Shown here piece after piece: positions 1 to 7,701 of a DNA stretch of 64,000 nucleotides. The notes below the pieces were generated by a model that saw only the letters and a list, made by a program, of their open reading frames with translations, made no database searches and was not told the DNA's origin. A program made the position numbers and the translations under genes. Position 1 is the stretch's first letter. Each line of letters begins with the position of its first letter. This DNA comes from Mesobacillus campisalis (lineage in GTDB: Bacteria; Bacillota; Bacilli; Bacillales; Cytobacillaceae), in contig NZ_LAYY01000003.1 in assembly GCF_000986785.1 (NCBI RefSeq), positions 1 to 64,000 on the forward strand. The letters run 5' to 3'.

Positions 1-596
<596 letters not shown>

Positions 597-685
597 AGTG
601 ATTAGCTCATAAAATAAAACGTTGGCTCATGTTCTTCTATAATAGAAGCCATGAATATTATTGTTTGTTGACGCTTGTTTGTTTA

Positions 686-699
686 GTTTTCAAAGAGCA
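686..699 (-). promoter_or_regulatory. rrn leader boxA-like antitermination site
   Basis: On the minus strand the leader carries TGCTCTTTGAAAAC about 90 bases before the 16S 5' end. This is the usual Bacillus rrn leader boxA region, bound by the Nus antitermination complex. It is recognised by motif and position only. Confidence 0.6.
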
Positions 700-733
700 A
701 TTTAATTACTGCGCCGCTCGCTGCGACTTTAAT

Positions 734-762
734 AATATAACATGCTGGCTGACCATTGTCAA
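734..762 (-). promoter_or_regulatory. rrn promoter P2 (sigma-A)
   Basis: On the minus strand TTGACA (762-757) and TATATT (739-734) are separated by 17 bases. This is a near-consensus sigma-A promoter facing the 16S gene. It is the proximal member of a tandem pair, the normal arrangement for Bacillus rRNA operons. Confidence 0.8.
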
Positions 763-837
763 CATCATTCGATAATTTCTTTCAACGTTCATCAAAAGAC
801 CGTTTTCGGAATGTCTCCTGTCCTGGAGCAGGTTTAT

Positions 838-866
838 AATATACCACGCAGATTTCACTTTTTCAA
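838..866 (-). promoter_or_regulatory. rrn promoter P1 (sigma-A)
   Basis: On the minus strand TTGAAA (866-861) and TATATT (843-838) have a 17-base spacer. It sits 104 bases upstream of P2, so the rRNA operon has tandem promoters. It follows directly after the terminator of the EamA gene on the same strand. Confidence 0.7.
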
Positions 867-883
867 TATAATTTTTACAAACA

Positions 884-917
884 AAAAAAACAATCCCGCG
901 CATGGGATTGTTTTTCA
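884..917 (-). terminator. rho-independent terminator of the EamA gene
   Basis: CAATCCC and GGGATTG form a stem around CGCGCAT at 891-910, followed on the minus strand by a run of T. The stem begins only a few bases after the EamA stop codon. It separates that gene from the rrn promoters. Confidence 0.8.
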
Positions 918-1826
918 AACGGTGCCTGATTTTGTTTCCAGACGTTTCAGCCGGATTTTCCGCTCGTCCATCAGGAACAGGCCGATTCCCGCTATTATAA
1001 TCAAACCTCCGGCAATTTGGGTCCACATCACTGTTTCCTGCAGAATATAGTACGCCAGCAAAGCCGCTCCCACCGGTTCAAAAAGAATAGCGACCGATAT
1101 AGTGGAAGTGCTCAGCCATTTTACACACCAATTTAACAGGGTGTGCCCCAGAAGGGTAGGTACTAGCGCCAGCAGGATGAAGAAAAGCCAATCCTGGGAA
1201 GGGTAAGGCAATAATGGTTCGCCCTTAAGCAGTACATAGAAAAAAAGAGTGATAGTGCTAATGGAGTATACAATGAAAGTATAGGTGACAAGTGACACTC
1301 TTTTTCGGACTGACTGTCCAAACATTAGATAAAAGGTGATCAGGGCACAGGCAGCCAGGGCCAGCATATCTCCCCACAATGCACTGCCGCTTATCCGGAA
1401 ATCTCCGAAGGCAATGATTATACTTCCTAACACAGCAAGAAGCCCGGAAAATATGGCCTTCATGGAAAGTACTTCTTTAAAAAAGATATAAGTTCCAGCG
1501 AAGGCGAATAAAGGCTGCAGTGTTACAAGGACGGTTGAACTGGCCACCGAAGTAAAGTTTAAAGATTCAAACCAAAGGATAAAGTGAAAGGCCAGGAAGA
1601 TCCCCGAAAGTACTGAAAAACCCCAATCCCGCCTTGTTATAAAACCAAGTTCGCGGACATATTTTAAAATAAAGACCGGAAGCATAAAAAGCACTGAAAA
1701 TAAAAGCCGGTAAAACGCAATAACACCTGATGGCGCAGACGATACTTTGACAAGTATCGCAGATGTAGAAACAGCTGCTACCCCAATCGCCAGCATAACA
1801 TAAGGATTAACTTGTAATTTTGCCAA
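915..1826 (-). CDS. EamA/DMT family transporter
   Basis: This 303-residue protein consists almost entirely of hydrophobic segments, about ten, arranged as two repeated five-helix EamA units (roughly residues 8-140 and 150-290). That is the architecture of the drug/metabolite transporter superfamily, whose members mostly export amino acids, nucleosides or other small molecules across the cytoplasmic membrane. The substrate cannot be read from the sequence. The start is a TTG; a purine-rich AAGGAGA lies upstream, a little farther than usual. It is a single-gene unit on the minus strand that ends in its own terminator just before the rRNA promoters. The charged tail rich in Lys and Arg fits a cytoplasmic C-terminus. 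Confidence 0.85.
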   Translation of the reverse strand: MAKLQVNPYVMLAIGVAAVSTSAILVKVSSAPSGVIAFYRLLFSVLFMLPVFILKYVRELGFITRRDWGFSVLSGIFLAFHFILWFESLNFTSVASSTVLVTLQPLFAFAGTYIFFKEVLSMKAIFSGLLAVLGSIIIAFGDFRISGSALWGDMLALAACALITFYLMFGQSVRKRVSLVTYTFIVYSISTITLFFYVLLKGEPLLPYPSQDWLFFILLALVPTLLGHTLLNWCVKWLSTSTISVAILFEPVGAALLAYYILQETVMWTQIAGGLIIIAGIGLFLMDERKIRLKRLETKSGTV

Positions 1827-1953
1827 ATCAACTTTCTTCTCCTTCCACCTTTCAAGTTATTGAAAGTGTATACTATTTTATAGAGTAAAATAAATAATGA
1901 ATTCAGACGTTTTTTCTTCTTTGTTCCATACTTTTCCGTTAGGTGGGGTTTAA

Positions 1954-2652
1954 ATGATTATTCATGCCATTAACTCTGAGATCATGATCAGGCTGGGGCT
2001 TTCCGCTTTTCTGGGATTGGTTATCGGACTTGAACGCGAGTTGAAGCGGAAACCGGTCGGCTTAAAAACAAGCCTTGTGATTTGCATCGTCAGCTGCCTG
2101 CTTACCATTGTTTCCATTGAATCTGCCTATATGTTTCCAGGGGACGACGACATTAATATTACCATGGATCCGCTCCGTTTGGCCGCACAGATTGTATCTG
2201 GAATTGGTTTTCTTGGAGCTGGGGTTATTTTAAGAAGAGGTAACGATACCATTTCAGGCTTAACCACGGCGGCAATGATTTGGGGAGCAGCCGGGATTGG
2301 GATCGCCGTTGGAGCCGGCTTTTATATGGAAGCTATCGCAGGTGTGGCACTTCTCATCTTCAGTGTTGAATTCATGCCTTTCCTTATGGGGTTGATAGGG
2401 CCAAGGCAGCTAAGGGAGAAGGAATTGCTGCTGGAGTTCAATGTCCTGCAGGAAACAGGAATCTCTGTTGTTCTTGCCCAGGTAAAAGAGAAGAAAATAT
2501 CCATTAAAAAGGTCCGGATTAAAGACCTTGAGGAAGGCGGCCAGTCTGTACAGCTTCTTGTGACCGTTAATTACCGCAGGCAAACAACAGATGTATATGA
2601 AGCTGTTTCCGTTGTTGATGGAATAAAGCGGGTCAAAATCGAAAGCCTGTAA
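1954..2652 (+). CDS. MgtC/SapB family membrane protein
   Basis: The 232-residue protein has an N-terminal membrane half of about five helices. It carries the family signatures GLVIGLERELKRK (about residues 21-33) and GIGFLGAGVILRRG (about residues 83-96), followed by a soluble ACT-like C-terminal domain (about residues 150-232). MgtC proteins help cells cope with low Mg2+ and acid stress, and in some bacteria they act on the F1Fo ATPase rather than moving magnesium; the role here is inferred from the family. An AGGTGGGG ribosome binding site lies just before the ATG. The gene is divergent from the EamA gene and is followed by tRNA-Ala. No Mg2+ riboswitch was recognised in the short leader. 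Confidence 0.88.
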   Translation: MIIHAINSEIMIRLGLSAFLGLVIGLERELKRKPVGLKTSLVICIVSCLLTIVSIESAYMFPGDDDINITMDPLRLAAQIVSGIGFLGAGVILRRGNDTISGLTTAAMIWGAAGIGIAVGAGFYMEAIAGVALLIFSVEFMPFLMGLIGPRQLREKELLLEFNVLQETGISVVLAQVKEKKISIKKVRIKDLEEGGQSVQLLVTVNYRRQTTDVYEAVSVVDGIKRVKIESL

Positions 2653-2716
2653 CTGGTTTGCCCTCCCTTTTTGTATTTCGACAAAAAGTCTAAATATTTT
2701 TTTATTTAAATTCCTC

Positions 2717-2745
2717 TTGCATCATCCCGAATAAGCAGATATAAT
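2717..2745 (+). promoter_or_regulatory. tRNA-Ala promoter (sigma-A)
   Basis: TTGCAT (2717-2722) and TATAAT (2740-2745) with a 17-base spacer lie 28 bases before the tRNA. The spacing and a perfect -10 box make this a convincing promoter for a single-gene tRNA unit. Confidence 0.75.
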
Positions 2746-2772
2746 CATTCTTGTACCTGGCACACAACAGTA

Positions 2773-2846
<74 letters not shown>

Positions 2847-2850
2847 TCTA

Positions 2851-2884
2851 AAAAGACTTTGCATTTGCAAAGTCTTTTTTTATT
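2851..2884 (+). terminator. terminator after tRNA-Ala
   Basis: AAAGACTTTGC and GCAAAGTCTTT form an 11-bp stem with an ATTT loop, followed by a T run. It begins five bases after the tRNA. Confidence 0.9.
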
Positions 2885-2937
2885 TTCCAGCAGACTAGTT
2901 TTTATTCATTGCTAGCTACTCGTGCATGCAAGGAATT

Positions 2938-3125
2938 CATAGGCGGAGAAATTCCGGTTAAGTTATATAACAGGCGCTTAAGGAGCAGGAATAAGCGGAG
3001 TAATTCCGATTAACTTCTCTAATATAGGTCGAAAACTACGGTTTAGATGAATATAAACGGAAAAACTCCTCTTATAATCGAGGAAATGTTGGTATTTCCC
3101 AATTTAAGCGGAATTTATCCGTCTA
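2938..3125. repeat. four degenerate copies of a CGGA-N-TTCCG palindromic motif
   Basis: The gene-free stretch 2885-3325 contains four imperfect copies of a motif close to TAAGCGGAGNAATTCCGNTTA, with the CGGA cores at 2944, 2996, 3058 and 3109 (spacing 52, 62 and 51 bases). Copies 1 and 2 match best; copies 3 and 4 are degraded. Each is partly self-complementary. No reading frame or promoter was recognised here. It looks like a decaying tandem intergenic repeat; any function is unknown. Confidence 0.55.
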
Positions 3126-3218
3126 TTTTCTTTTTCCGATGGACCAATATTTCTCTATACTTGTTTCGCAAAAGGATTTCTGCCTATGTACCAATGATCG
3201 GGTGAAAATAATGTACAG

Positions 3219-3250
3219 AAAAATGCTTGGAGCCTGCTCCAAGCATTTTT
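3219..3250 (-). terminator. bidirectional terminator downstream of the redox lipoprotein gene
   Basis: AAAAATGCTTGGAGC and GCTCCAAGCATTTTT form a long symmetric stem with T runs on both strands. It lies about 75 bases after the stop codon of the minus-strand gene at 3326-3838. Confidence 0.8.
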
Positions 3251-3325
3251 CTAAGCAAATTACCTTCTGATTTATGTGCGCTTAACGGTCGAAAAGCACG
3301 GTTAAGACTTTTCGGTAGTTAATCC

Positions 3326-3838
3326 CTATTTCTCCAGTTTGTTAAGCTCGTCCTTAATCTCAGCCAGCGTTTTGTCAAATTGTTCTCCCCAGAAGTCATT
3401 GACCGTTTTAAAGACTAGTTCGCCCTCACCGTCGATCAAGGCATATCCTCTATAGGCCGTATCCCCATTCTTCATATCCATATGGTCGATCATCGTAAGC
3501 TTTTCGTCTGATACAAACGGCAGGCTTTCGCCAAAATAATCTTCCAGCTGGCTATAAAGTTCAAGTTGATTTTCCGATTTGTCCTTGCTGATAATATACA
3601 TTTCGGTATCCAATTTTTTCAGTTCCTCGAGGTTCGCATGCAGCTCAACTAGCTGCTGTTGGCAGACTCCTCAGGTATACGAAGTGATGAAAAAGAAAAC
3701 AACAGGCTTTCCTGTTGGGAAAGTTACTTCTTCCTTGTCCTGGTTTAACAAGGTGACTGGTTCGTCCATTCCTCCTTGCCCGCAGGCAGACAAAAGCAGG
3801 ACGGCAATCAGGAACGGAATTAATGATTTCAGCTTCAT
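3326..3838 (-). CDS. thioredoxin-fold lipoprotein with in-frame UGA (candidate selenoprotein, U-x-x-C)
   Basis: Reading from the ATG at 3838, which has AAGGAG six bases upstream, the frame runs to a TAG at 3326 with one interruption: a TGA at 3673-3671 (codon 56). Treated as one residue, the product is 170 aa. It has a lipoprotein signal peptide (lipobox LLSAC, Cys19), a beta strand PVVFFFITSYT, then U-G-V-C (56-59), and a C-terminal region typical of TlpA/redoxin thiol oxidoreductases. The UGA falls exactly where the first Cys of the CxxC motif belongs. The frame is otherwise intact, and a hairpin of SECIS geometry follows. I infer selenocysteine insertion. The alternative is a TGC/TGT-to-TGA nonsense mutation, leaving the downstream frame from 3613 as a remnant. 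A standard gene caller would report only the 95-residue tail or a pseudogene. It would act on the outer face of the membrane. Confidence 0.7.
3640..3673 (-). promoter_or_regulatory. candidate bacterial SECIS element
   Basis: Downstream of the UGA (3673-3671), the minus strand has GCAGCT (3656-3651), loop AGTTG (3650-3646) and AGCTGC (3645-3640). This is a perfect 6-bp apical stem with a 5-base loop carrying G in its second position, starting 20 bases after the UGA. Those values fall inside the commonly used bacterial SECIS criteria (loop 16-37 bases after UGA, G among the first two loop bases). The lower stem is weak, so the assignment is tentative. Confidence 0.5.
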
Positions 3839-3954
3839 GTGCGGCTCCTTATTTTAATTTATTTGACAGCTTGTCATATGTATTTTAGTGTAGTCCTCAT
3901 TAAAAATACCGTCAAGTAATTATTTTTGCTGGCGCTCTGCTATTCCGTAAAATA

Positions 3955-3985
3955 AAAAAACAGACCCGGAATGAGTCTGTTTTTG
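3955..3985 (-). terminator. terminator of the cold shock gene
   Basis: AACAGAC and GTCTGTT pair around CCGGAATGA, with a run of T on the minus strand. It begins about ten bases after the stop codon of the cold shock gene. Confidence 0.75.
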
Positions 3986-3995
3986 GTTGGTTTAA

Positions 3996-4196
3996 TTAGT
4001 TCTTGCGAACGTTAGCAGCTTGTGGTCCACGAGCTCCTTGCTCAACGTCAAAAGTAACTTCTTGGCCTTCTTCAAGAGTCTTGAAGCCTTCGCCTTGGAT
4101 AGCTGAGAAATGAACGAATACGTCATCTCCACCTTCACGCTCGATGAAACCAAAGCCCTTTTCTGCGTTAAACCATTTTACTTTACCATTTTCCAT
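3996..4196 (-). CDS. cold shock protein (CspA family)
   Basis: This 66-residue protein is a single cold shock domain. It has the RNA-binding motifs KGFGFIE (13-19, RNP1) and VFVHF (26-30, RNP2) on a five-strand beta barrel. Such proteins bind single-stranded RNA and DNA and act as RNA chaperones at low temperature and on entry to stationary phase. Length and sequence match B. subtilis CspB/CspC/CspD; I cannot say which paralogue this is. AGGAGG lies nine bases before the ATG. The promoter at 4312-4340 gives an untranslated leader of about 105 bases, as usual for cold-shock mRNAs. It is monocistronic. Confidence 0.95.
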   Translation of the reverse strand: MENGKVKWFNAEKGFGFIEREGGDDVFVHFSAIQGEGFKTLEEGQEVTFDVEQGARGPQAANVRKN

Positions 4197-4311
4197 GCTT
4201 GTTGCCTCCTAGTGTGCAATACCACACATTTTATTACTATTCTTGCTCTAAGTGATATCCAGGCGAAAACTTTTTCTTCCTATACATACCGAACAAAAAT
4301 AATTCTATTTC

Positions 4312-4340
4312 ATAATAACAGACCTTAAAAGAATTATCAA
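4312..4340 (-). promoter_or_regulatory. promoter of the cold shock gene
   Basis: On the minus strand TTGATA (4340-4335) and TATTAT (4317-4312) are separated by 17 bases. Transcription would start near 4305, leaving a leader of about 105 bases. The 259 bases between here and the DUF421 gene hold nothing else I recognise. Confidence 0.6.
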
Positions 4341-4599
4341 GTCCTTGGCAAGGATTGGTTTTCATCATAAGCTGAGCAAACTTATGCCTGTAGCCCGGAG
4401 TCTTTCCATATCTTCATCATTCCCGGATTGCATGGCAATTATTCGTCTTCATCCAATTTTATATTTGCTGTCATGATCAAAGGGAGGAACTGGCCCAAGG
4501 AAGACTTCTCCCTCTTTCACAAAAAATTGAAAACCAGAGAATATGCATGGAATGAGGAAAAAGGGGAATAGAGGCTAAAAGCGAAAGGAGGAACCTTAA

Positions 4600-5277
4600 G
4601 TGTATTTGTCCATTACAGTGAAATTGGTGGTGGGATTAGTAACATTGCTGGCAGTCACCCGCCTGATGGGTAAAAAGGAGCTGTCACAGGTTACTCCCTT
4701 TGATTTTATCTATGCGATTATATTGGGAGGCATTGTAGAGGAATCCATTTACGATGAGAAAGTCTCTCCGCTCCACCTTGCCTATTCTGCTGCTTTATGG
4801 GGAGCCCTTATTTATACGATTGAAATACTCGCCAAAAAGAAAAATTTTTTCCGCTCTATTTTTAAAGGGAAGGAATCCCACATTATCGCAGATGGCAAGC
4901 TCAATGTAGAAGCTATGCAGAAAAACCATCTCGAGATGGAACAGCTGCGGACTTTATTAAGGCAAAATGGAGTATTCAGCGTTAGCGAAGTAAAGAATGC
5001 CTATTTAGAAACCAGCGGAGGATTAAGTGTGCAAAGGTTTGGCAAGTACGAACCAATTACTCCTGAAGCAATGGGCATCAAGGCCCCAGAGAATAACCCT
5101 TCGATTTTATTGGTGGATGAAGGAGAAGTCGTCGAGGATGGGCTGGAGGAAATCGGGAAAGATTCCTCATGGCTGAAGGAGGCCCTTCGAAAAGAGGGTC
5201 AAAGCAATATCAAAAACATCTTCTGTGCTGAATGGTCGGAAGAAGATGGATTTTACATTGTCCCATACAAAAGTTGA
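4600..5277 (+). CDS. DUF421 domain membrane protein (YetF/YcaP family)
   Basis: The 225-residue protein has three N-terminal membrane helices (about residues 5-80), including the family motif RLMGKKELSQVTPFDF (21-36). A cytoplasmic DUF421/YetF C-terminal domain follows, with the typical ELRTLLRQNGVFSVSEV stretch. The biochemical role is unknown; several Bacillus homologues are linked to the spore or membrane. The GTG start at 4600 is fixed by AAAGGAGG at 4583-4591. The extreme C-terminus (after about residue 175) is acidic and less conserved. It stands alone, between the cold shock gene and a CAP-domain gene. Confidence 0.85.
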   Translation: MYLSITVKLVVGLVTLLAVTRLMGKKELSQVTPFDFIYAIILGGIVEESIYDEKVSPLHLAYSAALWGALIYTIEILAKKKNFFRSIFKGKESHIIADGKLNVEAMQKNHLEMEQLRTLLRQNGVFSVSEVKNAYLETSGGLSVQRFGKYEPITPEAMGIKAPENNPSILLVDEGEVVEDGLEEIGKDSSWLKEALRKEGQSNIKNIFCAEWSEEDGFYIVPYKS

Positions 5278-5339
5278 TAATAGAGGATAGGTTCTCCTCC
5301 CGCAATAAGAGGAGGAGACACTCCCCATGCTCTAGGAAG

Positions 5340-5366
5340 GTTTGCCCCTTGCTGCATATTGGGTAT
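5340..5366 (+). promoter_or_regulatory. sigma-B-like promoter before the CAP-domain gene
   Basis: GTTTGC (5340-5345) and GGGTAT (5361-5366) are 15 bases apart, resembling the general stress consensus GTTTAA-N12-15-GGGTAT with a perfect -10. It lies about 47 bases before the TTG start. The -35 has two mismatches, so this is a candidate only. Confidence 0.35.
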
Positions 5367-5412
5367 GATGGTGAAGGAATAGATTCCCCTTTCAAGAAAG
5401 TGAGGAAGAAAA

Positions 5413-6549
5413 TTGCGGCTAATTCTAATCATAATTGCAGGATTATTTTTGTATACATCTTGGCCCTCCCTTCAGGGAAAAGTCTTCCAGGAGCCGGCAG
5501 ATCTGGAATCGCTGAAATCGGAGTATACCGCCAGTTCTGACCCGGGAGGGATTGACGATTCGATTAACCAGCTGGCTGATGGAGTTTCGAGGCTCTCCCT
5601 AATGCTGAAAACTACCTTGGACCGCCTTCAGGAGCAGGATAGCCCTGCTCCAAAAAATTCGCCTGAAGCTTCTGAGCTCACTCCCCCCTCGGAACGGACA
5701 TTTTCTTTTGCGAATATCGAACTGGGCGATACGAAGGAGTCGGTGGAAAACAGTCTTGGCAGCCCTGTCAGGTCGACTATTAATGAATATGGAACAGAAT
5801 GGCATGCCTACCACCAGGATTATCGGAACTTTTTGATGCTCGCCTACGATGAAAATAATCAAGTGGCCGGTGCCTATACAAACCAGGATCTCATTTCGTC
5901 CACCAGCGGAATCCGCCACGGAAGCCCTCAAGAGTATGTCCGCAGCGAGTTGGGACAATCGATGGATAAAATAAAAAAAGGATTTACGGTCTATCAGCTG
6001 AATGAGGATCGTGAATATGACTTGTACCAGCTTGACGGCAGTTATATATCGATTTTTTACGACAAACATGAGGGAAACACGGTTACGGCCATCCAGGTGA
6101 TTAGTGAAGGAATGGAAGAACAAAGAAAGGATTTCTATACCCAGCCTAGCAGGGATCTAAAGGAAGGCTATGAATTACAGCTTTTTGACCTGACAAATGC
6201 GGCAAGAATAAAGCATGGCCTTCAGCCGCTTGAATGGGATGAGAGTGTGCGCTCGACTGCCCGTCGGCATAGTACCGATATGGCTGAAAACAACTACTTT
6301 AACCATACCAACCTTGAAGGGCAGTCACCCTTTGACCGAATGTCAGAGGATGGCATCCGCTTTTCGGTGGCCGGGGAGAACCTGGCGTACGGCCAGTCGA
6401 GCAGCATTTTTGCACATGAAGGACTGATGAATTCGCTGGGTCACCGCGAAAACATCTTAAAGCCGGATTTTAAGCTTCTCGGCGTAGGGGTGGACTTCAA
6501 CACCCAGTCACAGCCTTATTACACCCAGAATTTTTATTCCAAAATGTGA
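5413..6549 (+). CDS. CAP-domain protein, YlbC-like, membrane anchored or secreted
   Basis: The 378-residue protein starts with a hydrophobic segment (about residues 2-15) that is either a signal peptide or an anchor. A linker and a CAP-associated N-terminal domain (about 90-235) follow, and then a CAP/SCP domain (about 250-375) with LFDLTNAARIKHGL, HSTDMAENNYFNH and GENLAYG, the usual cleft-forming motifs. The two-domain layout matches B. subtilis YlbC. Bacterial CAP proteins are extracellular and their activity is mostly unknown; some act at the spore coat or cell wall. The start is TTG at 5413, with GTGAGG upstream. A strong terminator follows at 6582. Confidence 0.85.
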   Translation: MRLILIIIAGLFLYTSWPSLQGKVFQEPADLESLKSEYTASSDPGGIDDSINQLADGVSRLSLMLKTTLDRLQEQDSPAPKNSPEASELTPPSERTFSFANIELGDTKESVENSLGSPVRSTINEYGTEWHAYHQDYRNFLMLAYDENNQVAGAYTNQDLISSTSGIRHGSPQEYVRSELGQSMDKIKKGFTVYQLNEDREYDLYQLDGSYISIFYDKHEGNTVTAIQVISEGMEEQRKDFYTQPSRDLKEGYELQLFDLTNAARIKHGLQPLEWDESVRSTARRHSTDMAENNYFNHTNLEGQSPFDRMSEDGIRFSVAGENLAYGQSSSIFAHEGLMNSLGHRENILKPDFKLLGVGVDFNTQSQPYYTQNFYSKM

Positions 6550-6581
6550 CACAGCGCTTCAAAAGTTATATTCACAAGCAA

Positions 6582-6611
6582 GGGCAGGCCTGGTAATGGC
6601 CTGCCCTTTTT
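6582..6611 (+). terminator. terminator between the convergent CAP and TerC genes
   Basis: AAGGGCAGGCC and GGCCTGCCCTT form an 11-bp stem with a TGGTAAT loop, followed by T. It can serve both converging genes, although the T run is better on the plus strand. Confidence 0.85.
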
Positions 6612-6637
6612 GCAGATTATCTTCATCATTGTTTGAA

Positions 6638-7420
6638 CTAGGATACGTTTGATGCTTTTTGTTCTTCATTCTGGTCCTTTGATAAGAACCATCCGCCTGC
6701 CGCAATGGCAACCAGCACAATATAGAATGTTGCTTTCCAGGCGGTTGAATGGGCAAAATGTTCGCTGATGATGCCCAATGCAGGATGAGACAACGTTAAG
6801 ACGGCCAGTTTTACCCCAACCCATCCGACGATGACGAAAGCCGCAACCTCAAGGCCAGGCCTTCTTTCCAGTAGTTTGACAAATAACCCTGCCGCAAAAC
6901 GCATAATGATTACCCCAATCATTCCTCCGGCAAATATGACAAGGAATTTTCCGCCATCCATTCCGCCGATTTGGGGAAGCGGTGTGTTTGGAAGCGTCAT
7001 TGCCAAAGCTACAGCTGCCAGGATTGAATCAACAGCAAAGGCGATATCGGCAAGCTCTACCTTAAACACTGTCAACCAAAAACCGCTCTTCCGTTTTAAA
7101 TTCTTTTCCTCATTTTCTTCCTCTACCTTGCCTTTGACCAATTTCCTGACAATATGATTGATCGCCATAAACAATAAATAAAGGGCACCAATTGCCTGGA
7201 CTTGCCAAATATCAACAAGATAGGAAATAGCAAAGAGTGAAGCAAAGCGGAATACAAAAGCCCCTGCCAGTCCATAAAACAATGCTTTTTTGCGTTGTTC
7301 TTCCGGCAGATGCCGTACCATGATTGCAAGAACAAGTGCATTATCCGCAGCCAAGAGGCCTTCCATCAGGACCAGGACAAGGAGTACCCAGCCATATTCG
7401 AGCAATAATGCGATTTCCAT
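6638..7420 (-). CDS. TerC family integral membrane protein, probable Mn2+ exporter
   Basis: This 260-residue protein has seven or more membrane helices and the two conserved TerC acidic motifs: MEGLLAADNALVLAIMVRHLP near the N-terminus and ELADIAFAVDSILAA near residue 120. Family members such as B. subtilis MeeF/MeeY (YceF/YkoY) export manganese and help load extracytoplasmic metalloenzymes. The upstream leader carries a yybP-ykoY manganese riboswitch with terminators, which agrees with Mn2+-induced expression. GGGGAGG precedes the ATG closely. It is monocistronic on the minus strand. Confidence 0.88.
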   Translation of the reverse strand: MEIALLLEYGWVLLVLVLMEGLLAADNALVLAIMVRHLPEEQRKKALFYGLAGAFVFRFASLFAISYLVDIWQVQAIGALYLLFMAINHIVRKLVKGKVEEENEEKNLKRKSGFWLTVFKVELADIAFAVDSILAAVALAMTLPNTPLPQIGGMDGGKFLVIFAGGMIGVIIMRFAAGLFVKLLERRPGLEVAAFVIVGWVGVKLAVLTLSHPALGIISEHFAHSTAWKATFYIVLVAIAAGGWFLSKDQNEEQKASNVS

Positions 7421-7472
7421 GAATAAATCCTCCCCTGTAAACTATTAAAATAGCGTTTTAGAGCCCGGAAAA

Positions 7473-7508
7473 GCAAAAGACCCTTGCCGCGGACGGGCAA
7501 AGGCCTTA
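7473..7508 (-). terminator. second hairpin in the terC leader
   Basis: On the minus strand CCTTTGCC and GGCAAGGG pair (one G-U) around CGTCCGC, followed by TCTTTTGCTTTT. It lies between the riboswitch terminator and the start codon. It could be a back-up terminator or simply a leader hairpin. Confidence 0.4.
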
Positions 7509-7518
7509 AAAAGAACAG

Positions 7519-7550
7519 AAAAAGACCTTTACAGTGTATGTAAAGGTCTT
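7519..7550 (-). terminator. riboswitch-controlled terminator in the terC leader
   Basis: AAGACCTTTACA and TGTAAAGGTCTT form a perfect stem with a TACAC-type loop, then TTTTTC on the minus strand. Its 5' arm overlaps the 3' strand of the riboswitch P1 stem (CCTTT against AAAGG near 7633). Ligand-stabilised P1 would therefore prevent the terminator from forming. Confidence 0.75.
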
Positions 7551-7636
7551 GCAAACAACAGAATTGTTGCCAACAAAGCCGGAGAACAAGTTCTCGTCAT
7601 GACGACTTTTATTGTACTGCTACTCCCCTTTAACGG
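7540..7636 (-). ncRNA. yybP-ykoY riboswitch (Mn2+ sensing)
   Basis: The minus-strand leader contains the hallmark AAAGGGGAGTAGC at about 7633-7621, followed by GTCGTCATGACG, a CCGG element and the terminal GCAAGACCTTT that closes P1. These are the conserved features of the yybP-ykoY family, which binds Mn2+ between its two aptamer legs and switches expression on. The position, immediately before a TerC gene and with an overlapping terminator, is the classical context. The assignment is by motif reading; no covariance model was run. Confidence 0.8.
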
Positions 7637-7662
7637 GCTTCTATTAAATTCGTTCCTTACTT

Positions 7663-7691
7663 AAAATAAATCAGATTGAAGGAATTGTCAA
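7663..7691 (-). promoter_or_regulatory. promoter of the terC leader
   Basis: On the minus strand TTGACA (7691-7686) and TATTTT (7668-7663) are 17 bases apart, about 27 bases before the riboswitch core. This gives a terC leader of about 235 bases. Confidence 0.65.
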
Positions 7692-7701
7692 TCTCCTGTT
7701 T

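Noticed and set aside
5296-5320. CTCCTC...GAGGAG hairpin after the DUF421 gene as terminator
   Set aside because: No T run follows on either strand within a useful distance.
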